The position numbers and the translations under genes were made by a program. A DNA stretch of 64,000 bases. Origin: Cristatella mucedo. Taxonomy: Eukaryota; Bryozoa; Phylactolaemata; Cristatellidae. The first letter of the stretch is position 1; every line of letters begins with the position of its first letter. The stretch covers positions 744,001-808,000 of the forward strand of contig WPIO01000021.1 in assembly GCA_009760855.2 (NCBI GenBank), given 5' to 3'. Positions 1-12,293 of the stretch are shown in pieces. The notes under the pieces were generated by a model that was not told the DNA's origin, did not search any database, and was given only the letters and a program-made list of their open reading frames with translations.

Positions 1-1810
1 TTCCTAAGCAGGTCGTTGTATACCCTAAGCAATGCTGACTCTGTGGAGTGATTAGCTCTAAAGCCAGACTGGAACTTACTTGCAAGGTTTGAAGTTTCAA
101 TATATGAGTTTAGCTGGTCCGCCACAACCCGTTCCAGTGTCTTTGCTATTGGTTTAGAGGCGCTTTCTTGAGTAGTGGCCTGACTACAGCTTTTTTGAAT
201 GGTGCTGGGACATGACCTGAGGCTAATGACATATTAATTATGTTAGTTATGCATGGCAGCAGCAGATCAATGCAACGTAGGAGCAGGACAGTGATAGTAA
301 GGTCCAAAGGACTTGTTGTCTTCTTTGAGTGGGATAAGAACTTGAGGACGAGATCACTAGTGACCTGCTTAAATGTAGACATTGAAGTGCTACCAGGAAT
401 TGAGGGACACCATTCTAGAAGGATGTAGTTATCGCAGGGATAGACTCCCTGATCTTGTCTATCTTCTGGACCGAGAGAAGCGATAGGCTAGATCATAACA
501 AGGATCATCAGGTAAGGAGCTAATCTGTGAGCGGTTAAGGAGATGGTCGATCGTCGACATCAGCATTTTTGGGTTGTGCATCTGTGATTCAACAATGTTT
601 GCATATAAGCTAGACTTGGCCTTAGCAAGTATCGATTGGTACGACCCAGGTCCTCGTATGCTTATTGATGGACAGTGAGTCCTGATCTTTTGTAAGCTTT
701 TTCAAGCTTGCACTTAGTAGATCTAGCTAGTTTAATGTCTATGGTAAACCACAGGCCGTCTGCACGTGGGTGCACAGTGCGCTTAGTCAGAGGTGCAAAC
801 TCGTCGAGCGTGTCAGCTAGTATCATGTTGTAGCTATCTACCGATGATGACAGATCGGAGGGGGGACTGAACAGCTGAGGCGAAGCTGCTATTCTTGCAC
901 GGACAGGATCGATGTCAAGGGTCTTAAGGTTTCGCGATTCACAGGTTATTTTAGAGGAGGAGGCGGGAACACACTGTATATTGAATGAGATCTGCATGTG
1001 GTCAGATAAGCAGGATTTGGTAATAATTGGTTATGACAAAGTGCAGTTGTATGAGAAAATCTGATCGAGTGTGTGACCCTTGATATGAGTAGGGCCATGC
1101 ACATAAGCTACAAGAGACAATGAGTCAGTCAATGCACGAAATTCAGTGCTGAAGGTGTCAGCTAAGTTATCAAAGTGAACGTCGAAATCACCCATAACGA
1201 GGAAGGATCGATTTCTTGCATACAGAATCGAAATGAGATTGGATAAATCTGAGATAAAGGAGGATTTGGTACTTGGTGAGCGATAGACTACTGCCACCAT
1301 CGGTTGCTTGTTCTCGGAAGAGACCAAGACAATCGATTCAAAAGACTGCTTCGAGGGTACTGCAAATAGCTTGAAGTTGAATTTCGAGTGCACGGTAACA
1401 GCAACTCCACCTCCAGTTTTGATTGATCTAGGGGATTGAAATAATGAGAAACCAGTTGGGGTTGCGTCTTTAACTGTCGGGCAGTTTATCAATTTTAGCC
1501 AAGTTTCAGTTGGGGCGAGCAGGTCGAGACCATTTTCAGAAATAAGGTCGCTTATTACCATAGGTTTATTGCACATTGAGCGAGGATTCCAAAGGCAAGT
1601 GTTAAGTCGGGCCGATGGAGTTATAACAGTCCTGATGACCACCAAGTTAGAGAGATTCACAGTGACGCATGTGGGGGAGCGTGCTGAGCGGTTCGAGACA
1701 ATGCTAAGAATACCAAACGAGCGGGTACTCAGCTCACATTTCCCGCCCAATGAGCGGCGGCTGATCTATCATCAATATATAAAGTCCATGTTTAAGGCCT
1801 AGCATGAACT
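1..1810 (-). mobile_element. CR1/L2-type LINE copy, endonuclease plus start of RT, cut by window edge
   Basis: Reading on the minus strand: endonuclease at 1750-1031, linker at 997-662, then the start of the reverse transcriptase (382-146), running off the left edge. Small frame breaks and stops separate the open parts, so the copy is dead. The protein is the same family as the copy at 53215-55803. The sequence at 1734-1919 upstream is unassigned and may be 5' LINE sequence. Confidence 0.9.
1031..1750 (-). pseudogene. LINE endonuclease (APE-type) domain
   Basis: A 239-codon open stretch with the order typical of apurinic-type endonucleases of CR1/L2 LINEs: CLWNPRSMCNK, LLAPTETWL (catalytic Glu), GGGVAVTV, VAVVYRSPS, LVMGDFDVHFD, and PTHIKGHTLDQIFS. 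The usual GDFN reads GDFD, so the active-site Asn is replaced. The start methionine lies in unrelated-looking sequence and need not be the true start. The enzyme would nick target DNA for target-primed reverse transcription. Confidence 0.88.
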
Positions 1811-2048
1811 GGGTCGCAACCAATGGGATTGAACTGTGCTGGGCATCATTCTTAGTGATATAGAAAGTACCATCAGCAATTCTCCATTCTGGAAGTACTT
1901 TAAGGAAACCTTCACACATGACGGCTTAGGTCGTCATATTTTTAACAATCATAACGCGATAGTCCTTGACCGTAGTCTCTAGTGGAACTCTAACCGCGGT
2001 TACACCACGAACATGAATGGTCTCACCACTGAGGGACTTCGGTTCACT

Positions 2049-2112
2049 TTTAAAGCGCCTAGAAAGAGATTGAGTTCTCTGAGGACGCTTTATAAAGTGT
2101 ATTATTTTTATT
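2049..2112 (+). mobile_element. Stray LINE/SINE 3' tail
   Basis: Shows the shared tail AAAGCGCCTAGAAAGAGATT..TTCTCTGAGGACGCTTTATAAAGTG followed by T/A-rich repeat. It faces away from the minus-strand LINE beside it. Confidence 0.75.
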
Positions 2113-3052
2113 TAACTGAACGCAAGCGAAGCATTAGATTACTGATGAACAGATGGTCTGCTGCCAGAAGGCACACATCAGACCCTGTGTCAAGCAGGAC
2201 TTTGACTTCAGTCTCGTTAAGCATGCATTGCAGAAAGAAACAAGGGAGACTATGCGTTGCTGAACTGAAAAGGTCTGTTCTTTTCCAAACTGTGGCAAAG
2301 GAGGATAGCGCCTTCTTTCCCGCCCTCTACCGTTTCCTGACATGCTTGGGCTAGAAGTCTATTGCAATGTGTCCTCAACCACAGTGTTTTCGATAAAAGT
2401 CATTGAAGTATAGCATTTCTGCTGCAGTTCTCGGCTACAAATCGCGTGTACTCACTCGCACACTGGGCCGTTAGCGACCCCTAGCTGAGAGTTGTGCCAT
2501 TCACAACGAGCAAAGCTTGTGGACGCCCAATTTATGCTCCCAGCTTAGTCATTCGTTGTACAACGTCGAGTGACAACCAAATAAAGCCGTCGTCACGCAT
2601 CAACGCTGTGCAGACTCTATCTATTTACGAAGTGAGACATCAATACGAATTCGCGGTATGCCAACACCAGTTGTACGCGCCTACCGCCTCAATATGTCTC
2701 AGCTCGGCAGTTGTGTCTGCCTCTGCCGCTAGATTATCCGGCTTTAGTGGAGCTGGTAAGGCTCGGTCGAAACAATCGGTCGATAAGTAGCCGTGGACAT
2801 GGTCACCGGGCATTTGCCTCAGCGCTGTCCGCTCTTGATGGGTACGGAATACCATAGAGCAGAGCCCTGAACTGGGTCCGATACCCACGCCCATACCCAC
2901 ACAAATCCATGGGTACTGGGTGGGCGTGGGTGGCGTCTTTGATTATATGGGTGGGTGTGGTTGGGTATTGGCTTGCATTATAAAAATCCCACTTAAGGGT
3001 GCCTTTAGGAGTTCAAGCGTTAAAGTCTGCCCGCAGTTCTTGCAGGGTTCTA
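2113..3052. other. Unassigned intergenic DNA
   Basis: No recognisable gene. It holds imperfect ACCCA/TGGGT-type simple repeat around 2885-2965, in both orientations, leading into the minisatellite pair. Confidence 0.5.
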
Positions 3053-3541
3053 GGGCAATTCGGCGCAGGACAATTCGGAGCGGACAATTCGTCGTGGATA
3101 ATTCGGGGGGGATATTTCGGAGCGGACAATTCGGAGCAGGATATTTAAAACATATCTATTTGAAATTTAAACGAATTTTTTTAGTAATCACGTTTAATAG
3201 AACTATAATACCGTATAAAGTAAAGTTTACTTAGCTTACTACAAAAAGTCAATAGCAAATACCGGCAACTCTTGCACAAAATCACATTTTTAAAATGTTA
3301 CCAGTACACTAAATGTTAATCCATTAAATTAATGTTGTGACTAAATCCGCGAAAGTAATCAATTGATGAAAGATTTTCGTAATCTAACACAACCGTGCGA
3401 AATCGACGATCCAGGTCTCCATATTTCTTTTTCCTCAGAGGAGGATCTTCACCAGCAAGTAGATCTGCTCCGAATTGTCCGCTCCGAATTGTCCGGCGCC
3501 GAAGTATCCGCGACGAATTTTCCGGCACCGAATTGTCCGGT
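3053..3541. repeat. Two inverted arrays of a 14-bp minisatellite (foldback-like element)
   Basis: The left array (3053-3147) repeats a unit like GGACAATTCGGAGC. The right array (3466-3541) repeats its complement GCTCCGAATTGTCC. The roughly 320 bp between them is AT-rich with no gene. This layout resembles foldback transposons with repeat-built inverted ends; no transposase is present. Confidence 0.7.
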
Positions 3542-3888
3542 TACCTCTTGCGAAGTCAAAGGCAGAGTTTTTCGAGGAGTTCAAACGCTCGAGTCTGGCA
3601 TGGGTATGGGTATAGGTAGGTATAGGTATGGGTATGGGTAATCCGGCGACCGAACTTGTGGGCGATGGGTGGGCAGTGCCGGCGTGCTTTAGCAATGGTT
3701 GCCCATGGATACTTGCCCAGGTAGCAATTGAGGGTTCTGCTACAAAGTTATTTCATACCGGAAAATGAGAGCGTCACGAACATTCACAGATTCCTTACTA
3801 ATTGTGGGACCGTACGTGAAGCTGCCGAAGATGCACCTTAATGTCACCTTCCAGCTGCCAAAAAGGCCGCGGCCTTCTCGCTTCACCA

Positions 3889-4035
3889 TTAAATAAATAG
3901 ATTCATTTGTATAGCATTCTAAGAGAACTTAATCTCTATTCAGGCGCTTCACATATGCCTCGGGGCTCGAGCTCACGACCTCAGCCAGACCTTGGTCAGG
4001 GCGAGCACCTTAACCACTGGACCAAACCAGCTCGG
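3889..4035 (-). mobile_element. SINE type 2 (tRNA head, LINE-like tail)
   Basis: On the minus strand: a tRNA-derived head with TGGTTAAGGTGCTCGCC (A-box-like) and a B-box-like GAGCTCGAGCC, then AAGCGCCTGAATAGAGATTA, TTCTCTTAG and an AAATAAAT-type end. Other copies lie at 8025-8172, 11862-12008, 27777-27920, 56733-56870 and 60548-60680. Confidence 0.82.
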
Positions 4036-7000
4036 TTATTCACTGACTGCAAAGTACCATTCCAAATCCAGAAGATCTCGCGAATTCCGATGGTTATCTC
4101 ATCGCCAAAAAACTTTTAGCCACGCAGTAAATCTCCGGAAGCCATCTCTGCTACCCATCGTAATAAGACACCAAAATAGAGACGCGCCTGTATTCACATA
4201 GGGCCCTCCTACCACGATCCATCGGCGTACCGATATAATGTCACAAATCTGAAAAAAAGTATAAACATGCATCTGAGCACCTCGATACTGCATTGCTGAA
4301 AGCGTCTTGGCAGGGATACCAACTTGGCCACCGTCAATGCTTAGAAGTTGCCCGATTCATCGCACCCCCGAGGTTGCTTCGCTGTCGCCGCTCGAAAGCA
4401 GCACACGAGAATAGTCGGTGTATCGTTCATATCTTTGCAACGGTAAGCAAGTAGAAGAGGCGCCACCTGTCTGAAGCCGCCCTTTCGAACCGAAGATCGT
4501 GCTGCCAGTCACATCTATGGAGGATCATTCATTAAGATTTTTGCAGCAGCTGACCTAGGGTAGGTGGCTGCCGGACAGCAGCACTTCCTTTCAAATCGAA
4601 AGTCGTGCTGACAATCGCATCTCCTAGGGGGGCTATAGGCTGTTGGCTCTCGCTTCCTCCATTCCCGCCTACCACCGCCAACACAGTGTAAACCCGGCGG
4701 TCAGCTGCCTCGTCCGAAACTCACGCAGCCTCCGTCGGGCTAGCTGCCAAACGGATCAGCTAATAGCACCACTGGCCATGTGACCATCGGCCCATCGGCA
4801 TAGCTCCCCCCCCTCCGTACCTGTGGCCCGTTCCTCGGCCTGCCCAGGCGCTGTCTTCTCTTTGTTTTGCCGCCACCGGGAGCTGCCGACCGAAACCAGC
4901 ATCGAGCAGCACGCTGTGTAAAAGCGCCGAAAGCGAGTCACAGTGAGCTAAGTCTGACCGAATGATCGTCACTCATTCACTCCTCGTTGTATGCTGCATA
5001 TTATTGAGCATTGACAGTGCGAGAGACTTTGTAGCTTTATGCTGTACCAGCATGTGAGCTTGCCAAAGTCGAAGTCCGTTCGCTGCACGAAACCGCTGAC
5101 CACCACACTCAACTCGGACCCTCGTTGATGCCCCCAGGGTTCCGGGACAAGCCATCGGTCCAAAGTTCAGCCAATCCAGGGCAAAAACTCTTTGTTTCTT
5201 CCGGAGGGTGCTTTCTGCTTCAAGCGCTGATCCTCGAAGAGCAAGGCTTTTGCTCCTGTTAACTCTTGGCGAGGACCGAGTAACGGCCGTCCTATGGCTT
5301 GCTGGCCCGTTGCCAAAGGTTTTCTTAAGGGGTTTCCTTGACCTCGAGTGGGTGCAACGGGGAAGGCTGCAGCCGAAGGAAGACATCCCGTTGCCGGATT
5401 TCCTGGCTGGCTGCACAGCATAACAAGGCAAGAGCCGACACGCTCCTTTCTGAATGCACCCAATTTACTCGCCACGACTGAGCGGCAGATGCCGCAGGCC
5501 TCGTAGACGCATTTTGCAAGTTTGAGCTGCCCTGTAGTCAAGGTAGCAGTGGCTGTGATCAGCGGCGGCGTACAGGGTATCATCGACGAATTTCAATAAC
5601 AAAAGAGTCCTCAGCCAAAAAAGACTTTAACGGTTGCAAGCATTTAACCAAGCAGATTTTCAGCTTATTAGAAATATATTGCTCGTTTGACCCCAGCTGA
5701 GGCTTACGGCGCGAGCGATCGGGAGGACTATGTCTGAATGCCAAGATCCTCGAGCGACTTGCCCCCGGCCGTAGTTCGCGGCTGCCGAGCAGCCCGTGGA
5801 GCTCATTTTAAAGGCAAATGTTTAGATTCGCCGGGCTCCCCTGTAACTTTCGCCCCGCCCTAAAGACCGACAAGGAGCTCTCGTGTGCTCTGAATGGGAG
5901 CCTCGAGGAACACCTATTTAGCTCCCCTTAATCTAACCCGGTTCCACCCTTTCCGACGAGACATGGGCTGAAGTGAAGCTGCGTGTCGAAGGAGAGCCAC
6001 CCGGTCGGGCTTCGTCAGCTCCATTTCTTAAAATATCTGAGATATGGTAGCCTCTCTAAAAAAAGTGAACGGTATCTTGTATTGATTCTTCTACTACTAG
6101 TTCTCTACTACTCCATCCTACCATTCATCCAATGCACAGAAGGTGTAGCACTGCAAAGAAGGGCTAGGATTAGGGATTTCTAAAGAAAATAAATTCGCTA
6201 TATTCTTTTACGGAGAGCAAGAAGCTTCATTCCTTCGGGAAGCCGCCCGGCCCAGGGCGCTCCGCAACCAGCAGGCTTAGTCAGCCCTAACTAATAGGGA
6301 ATCGGAAGGTGTTGCCTCTTGAGAAACACCTTAACGCTGCGAACCGATGACGCATCGCCCGTAAGACTAATTAGCCTATCTATTTTTTTAAATACCCACT
6401 ATAGGCGAGCCTAAAATTTCTTACCTTCGTCAATTCCCGCCTGGAAGTGTCGACAAACCGTTTACAATAAATTTGTACATCCGTTTGTAGAGCCCAAAAC
6501 TTGATGACGATGGCACCCGCTAAGCAGGCTTCTCCCCGATCAACTTTAAGATAACAAGCTTTGCAGCTCCTCAGCAAAGCCTCCTACAAAAAAATTAGCT
6601 GCCCCCCTCGAGAGAGCGACTTTGAAACGATGTACACGCTCCTGAGCATTTCCGGGTCGCCTTCATGGAGGTCTAAAGCCCCCCCCCCCCTGCTGCCTAC
6701 CCTGCACTAAGGGTCTGAGCAGTTTTGTCAATCTGCCCGTAGGATGGCGGCCTCTCACTCATTTCAGCATGACTTTGCACCACATCCAAGGTCAGATAAT
6801 GTCATGGGAATGACTTTCTGTGCACTTTTTCTGTAGCTAGGAATTCGTCGAGCGTTGGGCGTCGACTATCTACAACAATCATCTACAGCTTGGTCAATGT
6901 CCCTTTTTAAATGCCGAGTCGCGAGAAGTTGGTCTATTATCCGCACCTGACACGCTTTGCACACAATGTGCAACAACCTCGTGGGAAGTGCAGATTGAGC

Positions 7001-7282
7001 TGGAGGTTCAACAGTCGTGTCTTTCGATTATTACATCCAGGTTCCTAAGCAAAATAGATTAAGCGAGGCACTTGCACCCATTTCGAGTTGAGAGGATAAA
7101 TATACCAGTATTCAAGGATTTAAGTGTGGTATTAGTCCTATCTACTGAAAAAATGGCCGGGAAATTGCTCGTGCACTAAATGAATTGCATTTTCTTGTAG
7201 TTCTCTGAGAAACGAAGTGTAAGTCAACACCCGGCCTAGGGCACGAGAGGTGGTCAGCCCTACTGAGAAAACCAAGGAACTC
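4036..7282. other. Unassigned DNA
   Basis: Open frames here are short and overlapping on both strands, with no recognisable domain. A divergent direct repeat of about 65 bp occurs at about 4457-4520 and 4561-4625, and C-runs lie near 6680. I see no gene I can support. Confidence 0.5.
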
Positions 7283-7455
7283 GGGTCGCGATGGCACACT
7301 AGGTAAGGCGGTTGCTTTCACGACCTCGGTGCCGAGGTCGTGGGTTCGATTCCTGCGGTGGGCAATTCTTTATCGCCACTGCAAGCGGTGGTGATAGCCA
7401 TAGAGGCTCTTCTGTCGCTATACAAAAAGAGGCTGTTTAATCAGCTAGGATTTAT
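7283..7455 (+). mobile_element. SINE type 1 (tRNA-derived)
   Basis: The head resembles a tRNA gene: A-box-like TAGGTAAGGCGG and a canonical B box GGTTCGATTCC at 7343-7353. The body follows (ATCGCCACTGCAAGCGGTGG, then a pyrimidine/A-rich end). Three other copies at 9821-9990, 27207-27352 and 34888-35067 show it is a SINE and not a single tRNA gene. The next 100 bp is a TATGCATT-type simple repeat. Confidence 0.85.
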
Positions 7456-7479
7456 TTTATTTTATTTTTTTATTCTTAA

Positions 7480-7556
7480 TATCCATTATGGATATATTAT
7501 GCATTATGCATTATGCATTATTATATGCATTATTATATGCATTATGGATATAACCC
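7480..7556. repeat. AT-rich short tandem repeat (TATGCAT/ATTATG units)
   Basis: Irregular repetition of ATTATGCATT-like units directly after the SINE. Confidence 0.75.
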
Positions 7557-8024
7557 TAAGTCGGCGAAAATCAATTAGAGAGAACTTACAGCAACCCCTT
7601 TTCAACAGTGCATCTCCGGGGGGGGGGGGAGATTTTTCATATCCTACAAGCAAAACTTTCGTTAGTGAGCAGAGTCAAGTCTCATTTTCTATTTGTTTGT
7701 CTTTCGACCTAAAACTTGTTTTCAACAGAGTTTGCATTGAGTTCCCACAGTTTAAGTTCCCGCAGGCGAAAACAGTTTTATACAATTATAATGGAAGTGA
7801 GTCTAGCAGAACAGAGTCTCACAGACTAGAAGGACGTGCAATTGGTGACACAAGGGCACTAATGCTTGTGAAAAAGAGATGCAATACGAAAGTGAATGCC
7901 CATTGAAGCCTTGTTTACTCGAATCACCAAATAGGCCAATCCTTTGAAACATTTTGAAGTGAGCAATGAGTTGACTTATAGCGTAGGATTAAAAGGGTTC
8001 CGTAGCCTTTCTTTTCGTTACGCA

Positions 8025-8172
8025 GATAAATAAGTATATAAATATATAAATCATTTGTATATATCCCTAAGAGAAATTAATCTCGATGCAGGCGCTTCAC
8101 ATATGCCGCAGGGGTCGAGCCCATGACCTCAGTCATCAAAGGCGAGCACCTCAACCCCTGGGACAAACGAGA
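8025..8172 (-). mobile_element. SINE type 2, degenerate
   Basis: On the minus strand it has the tRNA-like head (CAGGGGTTGAGGTGCTCGCC) and the LINE-like tail CTGCATCGAGATTAATTTCTC. It is followed on its right by a C-run at 8198-8211. Confidence 0.75.
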
Positions 8173-8317
8173 ACACCAGATGACTTGGTGAGCACTCCCC
8201 CCCCCCCCCCCGATAACCATCTGGCTAGGCTAGTCTTTTAGAACCTGATGTATCAAACTGACAAGCAGTAGTTAATAAACTTGACCGTATTCACGCCGTT
8301 AGGGTTCCAACTATCAA

Positions 8318-8705
8318 CAGGGCCGGATTCACCATCTCTGCTTTTAGTTCGTATGCTCACAGAGCCTGGAACTCACTACCGACTTACCTCACAACATCCC
8401 CTGACTTGAAAACATTTAAGAAAAGCTAAAAATGCACATTTCGTCACAGCATTTAGTGGTTCCTTGCGATTCATTCTTTGTTTTCTTATACGTGCTGAAC
8501 ACGTGCATGCTGCCACTAATTAGCCTTGCATGCTGATCCTGTGCATCACCTCTAACCGTGTTATCCTTGTTGTCATTGTGCATACCATTACTAACCGTAT
8601 GATCATGCTTCCTTTGCAGCAAATTTAAAGTGCCTAGAAAGAGATTGAGTTCTCTGATGTTGCTATAACAAATGCGTTGTTATAGTTAAATTACTTTTAT
8701 CTCGT
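8318..8705 (+). mobile_element. LINE 3' end (C-terminus plus 3' UTR)
   Basis: Begins in the RT C-terminal region (AFSSYAHRAWNSLP-like) and runs through a 3' UTR with the repeated GTGCTGA..GTGCATGCTGCCACTAA motif to the tail AAAGTGCCTAGAAAGAGATT. Severely 5'-truncated, as is usual for LINE insertions. Confidence 0.85.
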
Positions 8706-9820
8706 CCTTAGCATCGCAGCTATACTCAGCTGCCGGACATAATACGACTCCTTTGGCGATTGGCGATGCCCCATGTCACAATGTACGATCTAACAACAAA
8801 CAAGAAGCTTGAGGCGATTTCTTAAGGTTAATGATGTGTTTAGATCGGCCATGCTCTACAAAAAGATTAATAAAATTAAGCAGGAAAAGCTTTCAGTCTA
8901 AACAGGGTCGCTTACCTCGACGGATTCGCTCTCCAGAGGCGCAGCGTGCGTGTGGTGGCTTGCAGTTAGAACAGGCTCTGGGTTTCGAGCAGCATGCGGG
9001 CTGTTGGCGGTCTGGACTTGGAGCAGAGTCCGCATTTCTGAGGTAGTGTTTATGTTAGCTTTCTTGGTCCATGGCCCTTGCAAGTCGTAATGGCGCCCAC
9101 ACAACCAACAAGGCTCCGTTTCAGGCAATACGTTGTTCAAATTGATCAAACAGAAAACGGAGTGGAGACAGGCGAATGACAAGCAGAATTCAAGACGGGA
9201 GAAAAAATTGACGAGACTCCGAAATACGTTTCATTGATGCAGAGGCCCGTGCGGGTGTGCAGGCCTCAAATATTTCACTGGTAGCTAGATTTTCTGCACA
9301 TAGTTTTTTGATGAGCTTCAAATCTTGCACGCGGAAATTCTCAGCCTCAGCCTAAGAAACCAAAGCTGATAAGTCACGTAAATTCAATCGACTGAGGCCG
9401 GAAATAATTTGATGGCACCAGCGATCTATACGAGATATCAAAATGCTGTAGGCAAACGTCAGTACCAAAAGAGTCGGACGAATCAAGTGACTGTGGTGGA
9501 CGTCTATAAGGAGAACACCTTATGTAGAAGAATGGGCAAAGCATTCGATAGCTATTGAAATGAGGGCTGATTCCGAGTTATCGCGACAGTGGGGCCGCTT
9601 ATGGTGTGAGCGGCACTAAAGATTTTCAGGGATGATCACGGAGAAGCAACACGATAGCAGTTGGGCGGCTAGCCGCAAATTGATGATAGTCGGGTATGCC
9701 GGAAAGAGATCCTTTTTCAGCGTCAGCGGATGAAACCTTGCCCTTATGCACTACCGAGTGGAAGAAATATTGCTTTTTATCTCTAATTCAGAAGCCTGAG
9801 AGATAATAAATAAACAAATA
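8706..9820. other. Unassigned DNA
   Basis: Only short overlapping open frames; no domain or repeat recognised. Confidence 0.45.
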
Positions 9821-9990
9821 CTAGCTGCTTAAACAGCCTCTTTTTGCATAGCGACAGAAGAGCCTTTACGGCTATCACCACTGCTTGCAGTGGCGATAAA
9901 AGATCGCCCACCACAGGAATCGAACCCACGACCTCGCGACCGAGGTCATGAAAGCAACTGCATTACCTAGTGTGCCATCACGGCTCACCA
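9821..9990 (-). mobile_element. SINE type 1
   Basis: Reverse-oriented copy of the element at 7283. The B box (complement GGTTCGATTCC) is at 9916-9926, and the tail side shares AAAGAGGCTGTTTAA with the 7283 copy. Confidence 0.85.
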
Positions 9991-10079
9991 AAGATGATGC
10001 TCTGATCAGGATGTCAAGAACACCTTGCACTAGCGACAGATCTGATAATGGACACCCTAATTTGTGTTTCAAGCATTGA

Positions 10080-10185
10080 TGATCTAGTGAATAAGCATTT
10101 ACGCTTCCTTTCTATCATATCTGAAGTACCTAGAAAGAGATTGCATCCTCTTGGCATTAAATAAACGCATTATTATTTGCAGTTA
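10080..10185 (+). mobile_element. LINE/SINE 3' tail, degenerate
   Basis: Contains GAAGTACCTAGAAAGAGATT and a short A/T-rich repeat end, a diverged copy of the shared tail. Confidence 0.6.
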
Positions 10186-10285
10186 TAATAAGCGTACGTT
10201 TGCGTTATATAAATCACTTGTTGCCAGAGAAATTCACGTTTTGTAAAACAAAAAAAGAGCTTGATGTTACGGGCGTGAGTAACAA

Positions 10286-10548
10286 GCAAATTTATGACAG
10301 CATTTAGTGGGTCCTTGTGATTCGTCATTTACTTGCTTATACGTGCTGACACTGTGCGTGCTGCCACTAACCATACTTGCATGCTGACCCTGCGCATGTC
10401 ACCCCTAACCAAGTTAATCATGTTGTTTATCCAGCATATTACCATTCACAATTTGATCGTATTTCCTTTGCAGCAAATTTAAAGCGCCCAGAAAGAGATT
10501 GAGTTCTCTGAGGGTGCTTTATCAAGTGTATTATTATTATTATTATTA
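10286..10548 (+). mobile_element. LINE 3' UTR and (ATT)n tail
   Basis: Starts within GACAGCATTTAGTGGGTCC just after the LINE stop region, continues through the full 3' UTR to AAAGCGCCCAGAAAGAGATT, the hairpin partner TTCTCTGAGGGTGCTTT, and ATTATTATTATTATT. It shows the intact tail structure clearly. Confidence 0.9.
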
Positions 10549-11861
10549 AGGGGAGAGCGTTCCCACCACCAACACAATTCACGAAGACGTCTGAAAAACG
10601 ACACTTGTGCGACGAGGTGAGCGGTGGGAATGCCCTGTGAATACATTTGCACTATAATCTGGCGCCGAAACTCTTTCGATCTGTAAAAAGAGGTGGCAGA
10701 GATTTTAGTGCAGGTCTTAAAGCGTTCTGAAATAGAACGGCCTGGCGAGCCCGCTGTAGCGGCTTCCAGCCATACGGTTGCGGTCAGTGGAGGTTTGGTC
10801 ACCGGTGGCTGAGAATTGAAAAGCGAAAGCCGCGACCTTGTAGCCGCGGCCGCTACGGCACTCTGGTGAGACAGGTGATTGCTACGGCTGCAGAACCGTG
10901 GAGACCCACGGCGTCGCCGGCTCAAGTGTCAGTTGGGGTCGGTAGTGTCGACGTCAGGCTGGTAGCTCTCAGCCGCTGTGAGATGGGGCAGGGCTCCCTT
11001 GCAAGACAAGTTACCTGGACGCACAGCACCGTGGGATTCCTGCCACAGAAGTACGGTCGCATACAAAAAAAAAGATTAAATGGTCCCCTGCTTTAATTTC
11101 GGAATGGACTAAACTGACAATTATACAATAAATGTAGAATAAGTAGACGGAGTGAAGAGAGAGAGAGAAACGATTTCTGGCCGGCCTGGCTCATTTGTAC
11201 AATGAGCTTAGCTGGAAAATGGGACGAATGTTCGCTACATCGGCATGTAGTGGATTTTTTCGAGAAACTAAGAATTAAGAGCATGTGCTTAATTAGACCT
11301 ACACGACGTGAAGCTTTCATTTCACGTGAGAATGCGCCGTGAATTGCCCAACTTCGCAGCTGAACTTGTACCTAAATTTATCACACGATCTATCTTTAGC
11401 TGCTCTGAAATGAAAATTCAAGTTAGCCCAAAAAAAAGAGGGGCAGGAAAAGATAAAATGGGTAAATAGATCAGACACGAGGGGAAGAACCTGACCGGTT
11501 GGTCGCTTTTAGTGATTGCACATCAGCACTCTTTCTGCTTTTAATTTTCCGGAGACCAAACCTTTTTGAAAGCACGATTCTAATTTAGCTCGGCCTCGAG
11601 GTCTATCAGTAAATTTGGAGCTCAAACACTAAGGAGTGAATAAAGAATACGTCAGCCTGACTCAGGACACTAATCCCAAAGGAAACACAGTGCGATACAT
11701 ATGCGATTTTTATGCGCAATATTTTCGTTTTACGGCGCTGCCACTCAGGTGGTCTACGCATCATTATGTAGCGGAAAGAAAAAAATGAACGAGCCTAAAG
11801 TGCGCCTAAGATTACCGAGTTAGCGGAGACCGAAGCAAAGCGAGGCGAGCAATTTTACATA
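10549..11861. other. Unassigned DNA
   Basis: No gene supported. The frame at 10479-10925 (minus) overlaps the LINE tail and is a chance frame. Confidence 0.45.
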
Positions 11862-12008
11862 ACATAATTCATTTGAATAGCTCCCTAAGAGAACTTAATC
11901 TCTATTCAGACGCTTCACATATGCCGCGGGGCTCGAACTCACGACCTCGGCCAGCTCGACCTTAGTGGGGGGGGGGGGGGGTAGCGCCTTAACCACTGGG
12001 CCATATTT
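11862..12008 (-). mobile_element. SINE type 2
   Basis: Minus-strand copy with tRNA-like head interrupted by a G-run at 11967-11982, then the LINE-like tail. It abuts the Gypsy element on its left. Confidence 0.78.
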
Positions 12009-12119
12009 CTCGATAAACTCGGGGAATACTTAGCAGTGCTCGTCGCACCGGCCGCATTGGTGAGCCCGATCGCCGATGAAGCGGCCTCACCGTCCTATTG
12101 CGTTCAGTTGGCTTCCGTG

Positions 12120-12265
12120 TGTAATGAATGATAAGACGCATCGCAATGAACAGACCACATTTATTGGCAACCACCTTATGTCCGCTCCGGGATCACACTG
12201 TGAGCGAGGCCTCTCCTGATTGGTCACTTTGTTGTGGCTCCGCCCGAAAGCTCTACTATCACACA
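12120..12265 (-). repeat. Candidate 3' LTR of the Gypsy element
   Basis: Bounded by TGTG...CA-type ends, preceded by a purine-rich tract and carrying AATAAA (minus strand, near 12160). No good partner LTR was found at the other end, so this is tentative. Confidence 0.4.
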
Positions 12266-12293
12266 TTCCCTCCAAGTAAGAACAGTCTCGTTT

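Noticed and set aside
4973-5583. Overlapping minus-strand frames of 138 and 152 codons
   Set aside because: Two phases are open together in GC-rich DNA with no splice or domain evidence.
7283-7360. A tRNA gene
   Set aside because: It has A and B boxes, but four similar copies with a shared body show it is a SINE.
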